A stretch of 64,000 bases of DNA from JAJEFO01 sp965214325 (GCA_965214325.1 CBDCBG010000006.1:4154001-4218000); one strand, 5' to 3'; shown: positions 18,363 through 27,184, counted from the stretch's first letter. Numbers and translations are program-made. Notes: a model not told the origin generated them from the letters alone.

Positions 18363-18378
18363 TGGCGTCCGGACGCCA
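18363..18378. repeat. 16-bp perfect palindrome between hmgA and fahA
   Basis: TGGCGTCCGGACGCCA begins eight bases after the hmgA stop, in a 94-base gap. It could form a six-pair hairpin with a CCGG loop that protects hmgA mRNA, or be a protein site. No T-run follows, so it is not a standard terminator. Confidence 0.5.
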
Positions 18379-18449
18379 ATTTGCAATTCCGGCGCGAAGC
18401 CCGGCGCCTGGGCGAGGCAAGTTCCGAAGCTGCATGAAGGAGGGCGGTC

Positions 18450-19691
18450 TTGGCATTGATGAAGAGCTGGGTGGAGAGCGCGAACGACCCGGACGGGTGG
18501 TTTCCGCTGAACAATCTGCCCTACGGGGTTTTTGACGACGGGGGGGGGCCGCGCGCAGGCGTGGCCTTGGGCGACAAGGTTCTCGACCTTGCGGCCCTGG
18601 AAGAGCAAGGGATCGTGCCCGCCGCCGGGTTCCGCACCGGCTCTCTCAATGGCTTCATGGCCGAGGGTCCCGGCAGCTGGGAGCGGGTCCGCAGCACGCT
18701 GACGAGGATTCTTGCCGAGGGCGCCGAGGAGCGGGCCCGCGTCAACGGGGCCCTTCGCCCGCAATCCGCGGTGAAAATGCAATTGCCGTTCGTCGTCAAC
18801 GAGTTCACGGACTTCTACGCCGGGCGGCACCACGCCACCAATGTCGGGACCATGTTCCGGGGTCCGGAAAACGCCTTGCCGCCGAACTGGCTGCACATGC
18901 CCATCGGCTACAACGGCCGGGCTTCCTCGGTCGTGGTCTCCGGAACCGACGTGCGTCGGCCCTGGGGCCAGTTGAAGGGGCCGGATGACGAAGCGCCCCT
19001 GCTTGCACCGTCCGGACGGTTCGACATCGAACTGGAGATGGGGGCCGTTGTCGGGCAGCCTTCCGACGGCCCGATCAGCGTCGCCAAGGCGGACGCGAAC
19101 GTCTTTGGCCACGTCCTTCTCAACGACTGGTCAGCCCGGGACATCCAGGCCTGGGAGTACCAGCCGCTCGGCCCCTTCCAGGCCAAGGCGACCGCCACCA
19201 CGATCAGTCCCTGGGTCGTGACGAAGGCCGCGCTGGAGCCGTTTCGCTGCGACCCGCCCCCGCGCGAGAAGGAACTCCTGCCCCACCTGAGAGATTCGGG
19301 ACCGATGCACCATGACGTCGAGCTGGAGGTGACGCTCGAGCCCGAAGGCGGAACCGAGGAGACCATCGCCAGGACGAACTCGCGCGAACTCTACTATTCA
19401 TCGGCGCAGCAACTCGCCCATCACGCGACGTCCGGCTGCCCGATGCGCGTGGGCGATCTTCTCGGCTCCGGCACGATTTCCGGGCAGGGGCGCGAAAGCC
19501 GAGGCTCCCTGCTTGAACTCTCGTGGGGCGGCAAGGAGCCTCTGGAGCTTGCGCAGGGAGGCACGCGAAGCTTCATCGAGGACGGCGACCGGCTCACGCT
19601 CAAGGGATTTGCCCAAGGCGACGGTTACCGTATCGGATTCGGGGACTGCACCGGCAAGGTGCTGCCGGCACTCGAAGACCCATATGCTTGA
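18450..19691 (+). CDS. fahA: Fumarylacetoacetase
   Basis: 413 residues. MALMKSWVESANDPDGWFPL is the usual FahA start; the FAH domain has FTDFYAGRHHATNVG, RFDIELEMGAVVG (the metal-binding Glu pair) and LLNDWSARDIQAWEYQPLGP. It hydrolyses fumarylacetoacetate to fumarate and acetoacetate, the last step of tyrosine catabolism. The start is the TTG at 18450, because AAGGAGGG lies five bases upstream of it and 14 bases from the ATG at 18459, which is too far. Second gene of the homogentisate operon. Confidence 0.95.
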   Translation: MALMKSWVESANDPDGWFPLNNLPYGVFDDGGGPRAGVALGDKVLDLAALEEQGIVPAAGFRTGSLNGFMAEGPGSWERVRSTLTRILAEGAEERARVNGALRPQSAVKMQLPFVVNEFTDFYAGRHHATNVGTMFRGPENALPPNWLHMPIGYNGRASSVVVSGTDVRRPWGQLKGPDDEAPLLAPSGRFDIELEMGAVVGQPSDGPISVAKADANVFGHVLLNDWSARDIQAWEYQPLGPFQAKATATTISPWVVTKAALEPFRCDPPPREKELLPHLRDSGPMHHDVELEVTLEPEGGTEETIARTNSRELYYSSAQQLAHHATSGCPMRVGDLLGSGTISGQGRESRGSLLELSWGGKEPLELAQGGTRSFIEDGDRLTLKGFAQGDGYRIGFGDCTGKVLPALEDPYA

Positions 19692-19711
19692 CGAAAGACA
19701 GGGAGAACATC

Positions 19712-20662
19712 ATGGCAAAGGCCTTCGCGAGCCAGGGCGACCTGGGCGAGAAGAGGATCACCTTTGACGAGATCGGAGAGGGTCTCTTCGCGTTCACCGC
19801 TGAAGGGGATCCGAATTCCGGCGTGATCATCGGCGACGACGCGGTGATGGTCGTCGAGGCGCAGGCGACGCCACGGCTGGCCGCCAAGGTGATCGAGAAG
19901 GTGAGGGAGGTCACGGACAAGCCGATCACTCACCTCGTGCTGACCCATTATCACGCGGTCCGGGTGCTGGGAGCCTCGGCCTATGGATCCGGACAGGTCA
20001 TCATGTCCGAGAAGGCTCGCGCCATGGTCGCCGAGCGGGGGCGGGAGGACTGGGACAGCGAGTTCCAGCGATTCCCTCGGCTGTTCGAGGGGCATGAAGG
20101 CATTCCGGGCCTCACCTGGCCCACGACCACCTTCCACGGGCGCATGTCGGTCTATCTCGGCAACAGGCGCGTGGACATCATGCAGGTCGGTCGCGCGCAC
20201 ACCGCCGGAGACGCCGTGATCTACGTGCCCGACCAGAACGTCATGTTCTCCGGCGACATCGTCGAGTACCGCTCGGCCTGCTATTGCGGCGACGGTCACT
20301 TCCACGACTGGCCGGGGACGCTCGAGGCCATCCGGTCCTTCGATCTGGACGCGATCGCGCCAGGCCGGGGCGATGCCCTGATCGGCAGGGAGATGGTCAG
20401 TTCGGCGCTCGACCTGACCAGGGACTTCGTGCGTTCCACCTACGGGCCGGCCGCCAAGGCCGCACTCGGGGGCGGCTCGCTGAAGGATGCCTGGGACGCG
20501 GTGCGCACGGAATGCGACCCGAAGTTCAGCGACTACGCGATCTACGAGCATTGCCTGCCGTTCAACGTCTCTCGCGCCTATGACGAGGCGCGCGACATCG
20601 ACACGCCGCGGATATGGACTGCCGAGCGGGACCTGAAGATGTGGGAGGCATTGCAGGGATGA
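19712..20662 (+). CDS. MBL-fold protein with a reduced metal site, homogentisate operon
   Basis: 316 residues. The metallo-beta-lactamase fold is seen from DDAVMVVEAQATPRLAAKVI, LVLTHYHAVRVLG (about 75-87), GRAHTAGDAVIYVPDQNVMF and SGDIVE. The first zinc site (two His of HYH, His of AHTAGD) is kept, but the usual HxHxDH is HYHAVR and the late PGHG is PGRG, so three second-site ligands are replaced. It may be a mononuclear hydrolase or thioesterase-type enzyme. Similar proteins sit beside hmgA in other bacteria as I recall; their reaction is not known to me. GGGAG lies eight bases before the ATG. Its stop overlaps the next start. Confidence 0.85.
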   Translation: MAKAFASQGDLGEKRITFDEIGEGLFAFTAEGDPNSGVIIGDDAVMVVEAQATPRLAAKVIEKVREVTDKPITHLVLTHYHAVRVLGASAYGSGQVIMSEKARAMVAERGREDWDSEFQRFPRLFEGHEGIPGLTWPTTTFHGRMSVYLGNRRVDIMQVGRAHTAGDAVIYVPDQNVMFSGDIVEYRSACYCGDGHFHDWPGTLEAIRSFDLDAIAPGRGDALIGREMVSSALDLTRDFVRSTYGPAAKAALGGGSLKDAWDAVRTECDPKFSDYAIYEHCLPFNVSRAYDEARDIDTPRIWTAERDLKMWEALQG

Positions 20663-21177
20663 GCCCGTATCTCGAGTTCGCGACAAACAATTCCTACGCG
20701 AACAGGACGCTCCACGCGGCGATCGCGGGGATGGATGACGTCACGTTCACTGCGAGCCGACCGGGCTTCTTTCCCTCGCTGTCGAAGACCCTGAACCACA
20801 TTCGGAAGGTGGACATCTTCTACATGGGCGCCTTGAAGGGAACCGGCATCGGCCGCGCCGGCTACGACTTGCCGGACATCAATCATGTGAGCGCGCTTGC
20901 CGAGGAACAGTTCAAGCTGGACAAGGAGCTGATGGAATTCTGCGACGGTGACATTGATCTCGACCGTGGCATGGCCGTCGAGCGTCCGGGCGTTCGGACC
21001 CGGGAGAGGATCGGCGCGATCCTGCCGCACCTGTTCCAGCACCAGATCCACCACCGGGGACAGGCTCACGTCCAGTTGGGTGAGGCGGGGATCGCGCCGC
21101 CGCAGCTCGATGACTTCTTTCTTGAGTGGGACCGGGCGCCGATCGCGCGGGACCACGTTCGGGAATTCCTTTCGTGA
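20659..21177 (+). CDS. DinB/YfiT-like four-helix protein
   Basis: 172 residues. FATNNSYANRTLHAAIAGM, SLSKTLNHIRKVDIFYMGAL (His near 48) and LPHLFQHQIHHRGQAHVQLG (His near 135-139) give the DinB-superfamily helical bundle with a three-His metal site. Some members are thiol-dependent S-transferases or isomerases (for example mycothiol-dependent maleylpyruvate isomerase). Placed in an operon for homogentisate breakdown, a role as an alternative isomerase or detoxifying enzyme for maleylacetoacetate is conceivable but unproven. ATG overlaps the MBL stop in ATGA. Confidence 0.82.
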   Translation: MSPYLEFATNNSYANRTLHAAIAGMDDVTFTASRPGFFPSLSKTLNHIRKVDIFYMGALKGTGIGRAGYDLPDINHVSALAEEQFKLDKELMEFCDGDIDLDRGMAVERPGVRTRERIGAILPHLFQHQIHHRGQAHVQLGEAGIAPPQLDDFFLEWDRAPIARDHVREFLS

Positions 21178-22799
21178 CGCTTCGGGGCCGCTATCCGGTT
21201 GCGCTGCGGCTCTACCCCTATCGCCGGTCCGATGACCAGGACGCGGCCGCGCCGGCGCGCCACCCGGTCGCGATCGCGGGCGGCGGGCCGACCGGGCTTG
21301 CCGCGGCGCTCGACCTGGGCCGGAAGGGGCATCGCGTCGTGGTTCTGGACGATCACGAGGGCGTGGGCCTGGGAAGTCGCGCGATCTGCTTTTCCAAGCG
21401 CACGCTCGAGATAGCGCATCGGCTGGGCCCTGGTCCCGAGATGCTGGAAAGCGGCGTGATCTGGCAGAAGGGCCGGGTGTTCCGCGACAGGGACGAGATC
21501 TACAGCTTCGACCTCCTGCCGGAGGACGGTCACAGGTATCCCGCCTTCATCAATCTCAGCCAGGTCCATTTCGAGAGGTTCCTGTTCGAAGCCATCGAGC
21601 ATGCGCGGGCGGACGGCGCCGAGATAGAGATTCGGGGCGCGAACCGCGTCGATGCGGTCGAGGCGGGGCCAGGCGGGATCCGGATCGAGGTGATGACGCC
21701 GGAGGGGGCCTACAATCTGGAGGCGGACTGGATGATCGCCTGTGACGGGGCGCGCTCGCCCGTGCGCAACATGCTCGGACTTGGATTCAAGGGGCGGGCG
21801 TTCGAGGACAATTTCCTCATCGCCGACGTCAGGATGACGGCAGACTTTCCAACCGAACGCTGGTTCTGGTTCGAGCCCTGGTTCCGGTCGGGGGATTCGG
21901 CGCTTCTCCACAAGCAGCCAGACGACATCTGGCGGATCGATTTCCAGATTGGCTGGGACATCGATCGCGACAAGGAGCTGGAGGAGGAGAACGTTCTTGC
22001 CCGCCTCGGCGCCATGCTCGGCGAGGGCGTGCAATACGAGCTCGTCTGGAGCTCGATCTACACTTTCCAGTGCCGGCGGATGGAGAGGTTTCGCCACGGC
22101 CGGGTTCTGTTTGCCGGTGACAGCGCCCATCAGGTCTCGCCCTACGGCGCGCGCGGGGCGAATTCCGGAATGCAGGATGCCGAGAACCTGGCATGGAAGC
22201 TCGACTTCGTGCTTCGGGGACTGGCCCCCGAGACGCTTCTCGACAGCTACGACGCCGAACGGACCCACGCGGCTGACGAGAACATCCTGAACTCGACTCG
22301 CTCGACCGATTTCCTGACGCCAAAGTCGGAAATCTCGCGGACCTTTCGCGACGCGGCGCTGGCCTTGGCGGCAAGGCATTCCTTCGCGCGCCCGCTGGTG
22401 AACTCCGGCCGCCTGAGCGTGCCTTGCGCATATGACGGGCTGCCGGGCTTTGGCCCCGACACGCTTGGCCAGCCGGCGCGGTCGCGGCCCGGAGCGCCCG
22501 CCCCCGACGCCCCGGTGGATGACGGGTATCTCCTCGACCTGCTCGGAGGCCGGTTCACGCTGCTTGGCCTGGGGCTTGACGTGCCCGAAACGACCGAGGT
22601 GGACGGCATTTCCGTGGCAGGTCTTGCGTTGGGCGATGCGTCGGTTGGCGACTTGCTCAGGGAGCGGTATCTGGGCGAGGCCTCGAGCGCCGCATATCTT
22701 TTCCGGCCGGACCAGCATGTCGTGGCCAGGTGGCGGGAGCTCGATCTGGATGCAGTGCGACTGTCCGTCCGGAACGCCTCCGGAAAGGGGGACGAATGA
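21174..22799 (+). CDS. mhaA: FAD-dependent aromatic hydroxylase, MhaA-like
   Basis: 541 residues from a GTG that overlaps the dinB stop (GTGA). Rossmann motif AIAGGGPTGLAAALDLGRKG (34-53), IACDGARSPVRNML (DG motif) and VLFAGDSAHQVSPYGARGAN (GD motif) show a class A flavoprotein monooxygenase of the phenol-hydroxylase / MhpA branch. The next gene encodes a DUF2783 small protein; as I recall the two-component 3-hydroxyphenylacetate 6-hydroxylase MhaA/MhaB of Pseudomonas putida has this same make-up and produces homogentisate. That would let this operon channel 3-hydroxyphenylacetate, or a similar phenol, into the ring-cleavage genes. Family certain, substrate inferred. Confidence 0.8.
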   Translation: MTLRGRYPVALRLYPYRRSDDQDAAAPARHPVAIAGGGPTGLAAALDLGRKGHRVVVLDDHEGVGLGSRAICFSKRTLEIAHRLGPGPEMLESGVIWQKGRVFRDRDEIYSFDLLPEDGHRYPAFINLSQVHFERFLFEAIEHARADGAEIEIRGANRVDAVEAGPGGIRIEVMTPEGAYNLEADWMIACDGARSPVRNMLGLGFKGRAFEDNFLIADVRMTADFPTERWFWFEPWFRSGDSALLHKQPDDIWRIDFQIGWDIDRDKELEEENVLARLGAMLGEGVQYELVWSSIYTFQCRRMERFRHGRVLFAGDSAHQVSPYGARGANSGMQDAENLAWKLDFVLRGLAPETLLDSYDAERTHAADENILNSTRSTDFLTPKSEISRTFRDAALALAARHSFARPLVNSGRLSVPCAYDGLPGFGPDTLGQPARSRPGAPAPDAPVDDGYLLDLLGGRFTLLGLGLDVPETTEVDGISVAGLALGDASVGDLLRERYLGEASSAAYLFRPDQHVVARWRELDLDAVRLSVRNASGKGDE

Positions 22800-22978
22800 C
22801 ACTCAACCTGGAACCGAACCTGTCCGACCCGGACGGATTCTACGAGGCTCTCCTGAAGGCTCACGAGGGTCTGGACGACAGGGAAAGCGGGGAGTTGAAC
22901 GCGCGGCTGGTCCTTGTTCTCGCCAACCAGATAGGCGATCCCGACACGCTCGAGGCGGCCATCGAGGCGGCGAAATGA
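22796..22978 (+). CDS. DUF2783 small protein, probable coupling subunit of the hydroxylase
   Basis: 60 residues: TLNLEPNLSDPDGFYEALLK, AHEGLDDRESGELNARLVLV and LANQIGDPDTLEAAIEAA. This is the DUF2783 pattern, a small acidic helical protein that follows flavoprotein hydroxylase genes. Its ATG overlaps the hydroxylase stop (ATGA) and its own stop overlaps maiA (ATGA). It plausibly couples NADH oxidation to hydroxylation as described for MhaB. Too short to contain a catalytic site of its own. Confidence 0.82.
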   Translation: MTLNLEPNLSDPDGFYEALLKAHEGLDDRESGELNARLVLVLANQIGDPDTLEAAIEAAK

Positions 22979-23598
22979 GCGACATCGTCCTCTACGACTA
23001 TCCAAGAAGCTCGGCGAGCTACCGGGTGCGGATTGCGCTGAACCTGGCTGGCTTGAGCCATGAGAGGCTGATGGTGAACCTGCTCGAGGGCGAGCAGTCA
23101 GGGCCGGAACACCTGGCGCGGAACCCACAGGGATTCGTGCCGGTGCTCGACATTGACGGGCATCGATTCACGCAGTCCTTGGCAATCCTCGATTATCTCG
23201 ATTCCACTCGTGGGCTTGCCCTGCTTCCCGACGATCCGGTGGAACGTGCCCGCGTCCTAGCGCTTGCCATGGTGATTGCCGTTGACCTGCATCCGGTCTG
23301 CAATCTTTCCGTTGCGAACCGGGCGACCGGCGGCACGGATCCGGGTCGAGCCGAGTGGATGCAGGCATTCATCGACAAGGGGCTCACGGCATTCGAGGCC
23401 ATGCTGGACGGTTTCGAACAGGCGCCGTTCTGCACCGGAGGGCGGCCCGGGCTTGCCGACCTGTGCCTGTTTCCTCAACTCTACAATGCCGATCGCTGGG
23501 GCGTGCCGCTTGACGGAATGCCGAGGATACGCGGCGTCAGGGAGGCATGCGACCGCCTGCCTGCCTTTGCCGATGCCCACCCGGACAGGCAGGGATGA
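22975..23598 (+). CDS. maiA: Maleylacetoacetate isomerase (zeta-class GST)
   Basis: 207 residues. The thioredoxin-like N-domain starts LYDYPRSSASYRVRIALNLA, the zeta-class active-site region (Ser at about 13; the family usually has SSCSWRVRIAL, here Cys is Ala). NPQGFVPVLDIDGHRFTQSL binds glutathione (VP and QS), and the helical C-domain has DLHPVCNLSV and GLADLCLFPQLYNADRWGV, as in MaiA. It converts maleylacetoacetate to fumarylacetoacetate using glutathione as cofactor, bridging HmgA and FahA. Last gene of the operon; the convergent ABC transporter gene ends 12 bases on. Confidence 0.93.
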   Translation: MSDIVLYDYPRSSASYRVRIALNLAGLSHERLMVNLLEGEQSGPEHLARNPQGFVPVLDIDGHRFTQSLAILDYLDSTRGLALLPDDPVERARVLALAMVIAVDLHPVCNLSVANRATGGTDPGRAEWMQAFIDKGLTAFEAMLDGFEQAPFCTGGRPGLADLCLFPQLYNADRWGVPLDGMPRIRGVREACDRLPAFADAHPDRQG

Positions 23599-23609
23599 GG
23601 AGGCGCCGT

Positions 23610-25241
23610 TCAGCCGCTGGCGGCCGTTGTGCGGGTCTCGAGAAGCCCGGTCAGCCAGTCCGGATCCATCTCCGGCACTGAGGACAGGAGCAGTTCGGTA
23701 TAGGGATCGTGGGGCGGCCGGAACATCTCTGACTTCGGGCCCTTTTCGACCACGACCCCGTCCTTCATGACCACGACTTCGTCCGCAATGGCCTTCACCG
23801 TGGCAAGGTCATGGGTGATGAACATGTACGCCAGGTCGAACTCTCCCTGAAGCCGGTCGAGCAGTTTCAGGATGCCTTCGGCCACCAACTGGTCAAGCGC
23901 GGACGTCACCTCGTCGCAGATGATGAACTGAGGTTCGGCGGCGAGTGCGCGCGCGATGCCGATCCGCTGCTTCTGGCCGCCGGAGAGTTCGGAAGGAAGG
24001 CGATCGACATAGTCGTCCGGGTCCATTTCGATGAGGGAGAGCAGTTCCCGGATTCGCTCCGTCAGCGCCTTGCCGCGAAGGCCGAGATACATCTGGGCCG
24101 GACGACCGACGAGTTCACGGATCCTCAGCTTCGGATTGAGCGCCGTATCCGCCATCTGGTAGATCATCTGCGCCTGCCTCAGCTGATCGCGGGAGCGCTG
24201 GCGGAAGTCCGGCGGGAGCGCCTCGCCGTTGAACAGCACCTCGCCGCGCCGGGGGGGCAGAAGCCCGGTGATGACCCGGGCGGTCGTGGATTTTCCGGAG
24301 CCGGATTCACCAACCACGGCCACGGTCCGTCGGGGATGGATGTCGAAGCTGACGTCCTTGAGCACGTCGACGGCGCCGTATCCCGCAGTCACGTTCCGGA
24401 CCGAAAGGACAGGCTTGCCCCCAGCCGCCGGCGGCTGCTCGGGACGCGCGTGCGTGCGAACGGCCCAGAGGGACTTCGTGTATTCCTGTGCAGGGTTCGC
24501 CAGCATGGATCGCGTGTCGGATTCCTCGACCTCCTCGCCTTTCAGCAGGACCTTGATCCTGTCTGCCATCTGGGCGACGACGGCGAGATCGTGGGTGATA
24601 TAGAGCGCGGCCGTATCGAACTGCTCGACGATGTCGCGGATGGCCGCAAGAACCTCGATCTGGGTGGTGACGTCCAGCGCGGTCGTCGGCTCGTCAAAGA
24701 TGATTAGGTCCGGACGGCAGGCCATGGCCATCGCCGTCATGGCGCGCTGAAGCTGGCCGCCCGAAACCTGGTGGGGATAGCGGAAGCCGATGCTGTCCGG
24801 CTCGGGAAGCTGCATGCGCCGATAGAGGTCCGTCGCGTCGCCTTCAGCCTCCGCGCGGCCCATGACGCCGTGTCTTACCGGACCCTCGCTGTACTGGTCG
24901 ATCAGCCTGTGGGCCGGATTGAAGCTGGCGGCGGCCGACTGCGCCACGTAGGCGATGCGCCGTCCGCGAAGGCCACGCTTCGTCGCCTCGCTGGCCGCGC
25001 GCATGTCGATCCCGTCGAAGACGACCTCGCCGCCCGAGATGCGGCAGCCGTCGCGCGCGAAACCCATGGCGGCGAGGCCGATCGTGGACTTGCCCGCACC
25101 GGACTCGCCGATGAGGCCGAGCACTTCCCCCTTGCGCAGCTCCAGGTCCACGCCCTTGACGATATCGAGCCATTCCTCGTCCGCGCGGCCCTCGATGCGC
25201 AGGCCCTTCATGGTCAGAAGGATGCCGTCCGTGTCCCGCAT
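23610..25241 (-). CDS. Dipeptide/oligopeptide-type ABC transporter, fused double ATPase
   Basis: 543 residues holding two complete ABC ATPase domains. First: Walker A GESGAGKST, signature VSGGQLQRA, Walker B LIIFDEPTTALD. Second (from about residue 275): Walker A GESGSGKSTTA, signature LSGGQKQRIGIARALA, Walker B FIICDEVTSALD. It is a DppD-DppF fusion driving uptake through the two permeases upstream, whose genes are separated by only 4 and 9 bases. The second Walker B has Val in place of the usual Pro (DEVTSALD), common in this subfamily. Last gene of the minus-strand operon. Confidence 0.93.
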   Translation of the reverse strand: MRDTDGILLTMKGLRIEGRADEEWLDIVKGVDLELRKGEVLGLIGESGAGKSTIGLAAMGFARDGCRISGGEVVFDGIDMRAASEATKRGLRGRRIAYVAQSAAASFNPAHRLIDQYSEGPVRHGVMGRAEAEGDATDLYRRMQLPEPDSIGFRYPHQVSGGQLQRAMTAMAMACRPDLIIFDEPTTALDVTTQIEVLAAIRDIVEQFDTAALYITHDLAVVAQMADRIKVLLKGEEVEESDTRSMLANPAQEYTKSLWAVRTHARPEQPPAAGGKPVLSVRNVTAGYGAVDVLKDVSFDIHPRRTVAVVGESGSGKSTTARVITGLLPPRRGEVLFNGEALPPDFRQRSRDQLRQAQMIYQMADTALNPKLRIRELVGRPAQMYLGLRGKALTERIRELLSLIEMDPDDYVDRLPSELSGGQKQRIGIARALAAEPQFIICDEVTSALDQLVAEGILKLLDRLQGEFDLAYMFITHDLATVKAIADEVVVMKDGVVVEKGPKSEMFRPPHDPYTELLLSSVPEMDPDWLTGLLETRTTAASG

Positions 25242-25245
25242 GGCG

Positions 25246-26169
25246 TTACTCCTTCAACCCGCTTGCGCGATGCAGCTGCCAGTCCACGACGAAGTTCACG
25301 CAGACCGTCAGGAGCGCGATCGCGCCCGCAGGCAGAAGCGGCGTGATGTCTCCGAACGAGATCAGCGTGGCGTTGTCCTTCACCATGGATCCCCAGTCTG
25401 CAGTGGGCGGCTGAATGCCGAGGCCGAGGAAGCTCAGCGCGGAAATCATCAGGAAGACGAAGCAGAAGCGCAGGCCGAACTCCGCCACGAGCGGCGCCAT
25501 CGCGTTCGGCAGGATTTCCCGGATGACGAGGCGCAGGAGTCCTTCCCCCCGAAGCTTGGCGGCCTCGACATAGTCCATGACCACGATGTTCATGGCGACG
25601 GCACGCGCGAGCCGGAAGACGCGCGTGCTGTCGATCAGCGCGATCACCAGGATCATGTTGACGATCGAGGTGCCGACGATGGTCAGCAGCAGCAGCGCGA
25701 AGATGAGCGCGGGGATCGCCATCAGCACGTCGACCGTGCGGCTGAGAACCTGGTCGACCCATCCGCCGACCGCAGCGGCGAGGAGCCCGGACATGGCGCC
25801 GAGCATGAAGGCGAGCGCCGTCGTGACGAAGGCGATGCCGACCGTGTTCCGCGCCGCGTAAATGAGCCGGGACAGCATGTCGCGGCCCAGGTTGTCGGTG
25901 CCGAGAAAGTGCACGTCGTCCCAAGGCTGGTATTCGGTGCCCACGACCTCGGTCTCCGGGAAAGGTGCGAAGAGGGGGGCAAAGACGGCGAGCAGGACGT
26001 AAATCAGGATGACCAGCATCCCGAAGCTTGCGGTGAGCGGCGCCGTGCGCAGTTCCCGGGCGATCGGCCTGGGGCTCACCGCCAGGACGGCCATGCGGAA
26101 GACCCAGCCGGCAGCGAGGCCGAGGATGACGGCGACGGCGAGCCAGAACAGTCCGGTTGCGAGTCCCAT
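25246..26169 (-). CDS. ABC transporter permease, DppC-like
   Basis: 307 residues. An N-terminal membrane segment, then SFGMLVILIYVLLAVFAPLF and the DppC-typical FLGTDNLGRDMLSRLIYAAR, six predicted membrane spans and the cytoplasmic EAA loop (VEAAKLRGEGLLRLVIREIL then PNAMAPL). ISALSFLGLGIQPPTADWGS is the other family hallmark. It forms the channel with the DppB-like partner. The extra amino-terminal transmembrane stretch (VAVILGLAAGWVFRMAVLAV) is longer than in most DppC proteins. Confidence 0.92.
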   Translation of the reverse strand: MGLATGLFWLAVAVILGLAAGWVFRMAVLAVSPRPIARELRTAPLTASFGMLVILIYVLLAVFAPLFAPFPETEVVGTEYQPWDDVHFLGTDNLGRDMLSRLIYAARNTVGIAFVTTALAFMLGAMSGLLAAAVGGWVDQVLSRTVDVLMAIPALIFALLLLTIVGTSIVNMILVIALIDSTRVFRLARAVAMNIVVMDYVEAAKLRGEGLLRLVIREILPNAMAPLVAEFGLRFCFVFLMISALSFLGLGIQPPTADWGSMVKDNATLISFGDITPLLPAGAIALLTVCVNFVVDWQLHRASGLKE

Positions 26170-26178
26170 GCCTGCCCC

Positions 26179-27135
26179 CTATCGCCCGTGCACCAGGCGG
26201 GGATTCGACAGGGTCGCGAGCACGTCCGCCGCAAGATTCAGGAACACGTAGGCTGCGGCAAAGACCAGCGCGACGCCCTGCACGACGGGCATGTCGCGCG
26301 CCGAAACGCTGTCGACCATCAACTGGCCCAGGCCGGGATAGACAAAGACCACCTCCACGACCACCACGCCGGTGATCAGGTATGCGAGGTTCAGTGCAAT
26401 CACGTTGATGATGGGGGCGAGCGCGTTCGGAAGCGCATGCCTCACGATCACGCGCATGGGGTTCATTCCCTTGAGCTGCGCCATTTCGATGTAAGGCGAG
26501 GCAAGCAGGTTGATGATCGCCGCTCGCGTCATCCGCATCATGTGCGCGGTCACGACGAGGGTCAGCGTGAAGGCCGGAAGGAACGCGCGGTGGAGGTATT
26601 CGCCCAGGCTCGGATCGCCCCGGAAATTGGCCATGGACGGGAACGCGCCCCCAGCCCCTGCGAGAAGGAAGATCAGGATGTAGGCCACGAAGAATTCCGG
26701 GAACGAGATCGAGGTCAGGGCGGACGCGTTCGCGAAACGGTCGAAGAAGGAGTTCCTGAACAGGGCGGCGAGAATGCCAAGCGCCAGCGAAAGCGGAACG
26801 GCGATGGCGGCGGCATAGAGGGCAAGGTAGAGCGTGTTGCCGAGGCGCCGGCCGATCAGGTCGGAAACCGCCATGCCGTTGGCAAGGGATTCCCCGAAGT
26901 CTCCCCGGAGGACATCCGTGAGCCAGACCGCGTATCGCACATGCATCGGCTGGTCCAGGCCAAGCTGTCGCCGGAGCGCCGCCACGGTTTCAGGCGTCGC
27001 GGACTGGCCGAGGATTTCCTGGGCGAAGTTTCCGGGCAGCAGTTCGGTGGCCAGGAAGATGATGAGGGACACGACGAAGAGCGTCAGGACGCCGAGCGCG
27101 ACGCGTTTCAGGATCATGTTGGCAATGTGCGACAT
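26179..27135 (-). CDS. ABC transporter permease, DppB-like
   Basis: 318 residues. KRVALGVLTLFVVSLIIFLA starts the first span; LLPGNFAQEILG and LGLDQPMHVRYAVWLTDVLR are DppB hallmarks, and the EAA loop is EMAQLKGMNPMRVIVRHALP then NALAPI. Six spans are predicted. ATG at 27135 has AAGGGGA upstream; an in-frame ATG 21 bases earlier is less likely. Pairs with the DppC-like permease encoded 9 bases downstream. Confidence 0.92.
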   Translation of the reverse strand: MSHIANMILKRVALGVLTLFVVSLIIFLATELLPGNFAQEILGQSATPETVAALRRQLGLDQPMHVRYAVWLTDVLRGDFGESLANGMAVSDLIGRRLGNTLYLALYAAAIAVPLSLALGILAALFRNSFFDRFANASALTSISFPEFFVAYILIFLLAGAGGAFPSMANFRGDPSLGEYLHRAFLPAFTLTLVVTAHMMRMTRAAIINLLASPYIEMAQLKGMNPMRVIVRHALPNALAPIINVIALNLAYLITGVVVVEVVFVYPGLGQLMVDSVSARDMPVVQGVALVFAAAYVFLNLAADVLATLSNPRLVHGR

Positions 27136-27184
27136 CGAATCCCCTTGCGCTCGCATCGAGGGTCAAGGACCGTTGCAAGCGAAA

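Noticed and set aside
21066..22802. Very long minus-strand frame opposite the hydroxylase
   Set aside because: Antisense shadow of the hydroxylase gene, whose motifs are complete on the plus strand.
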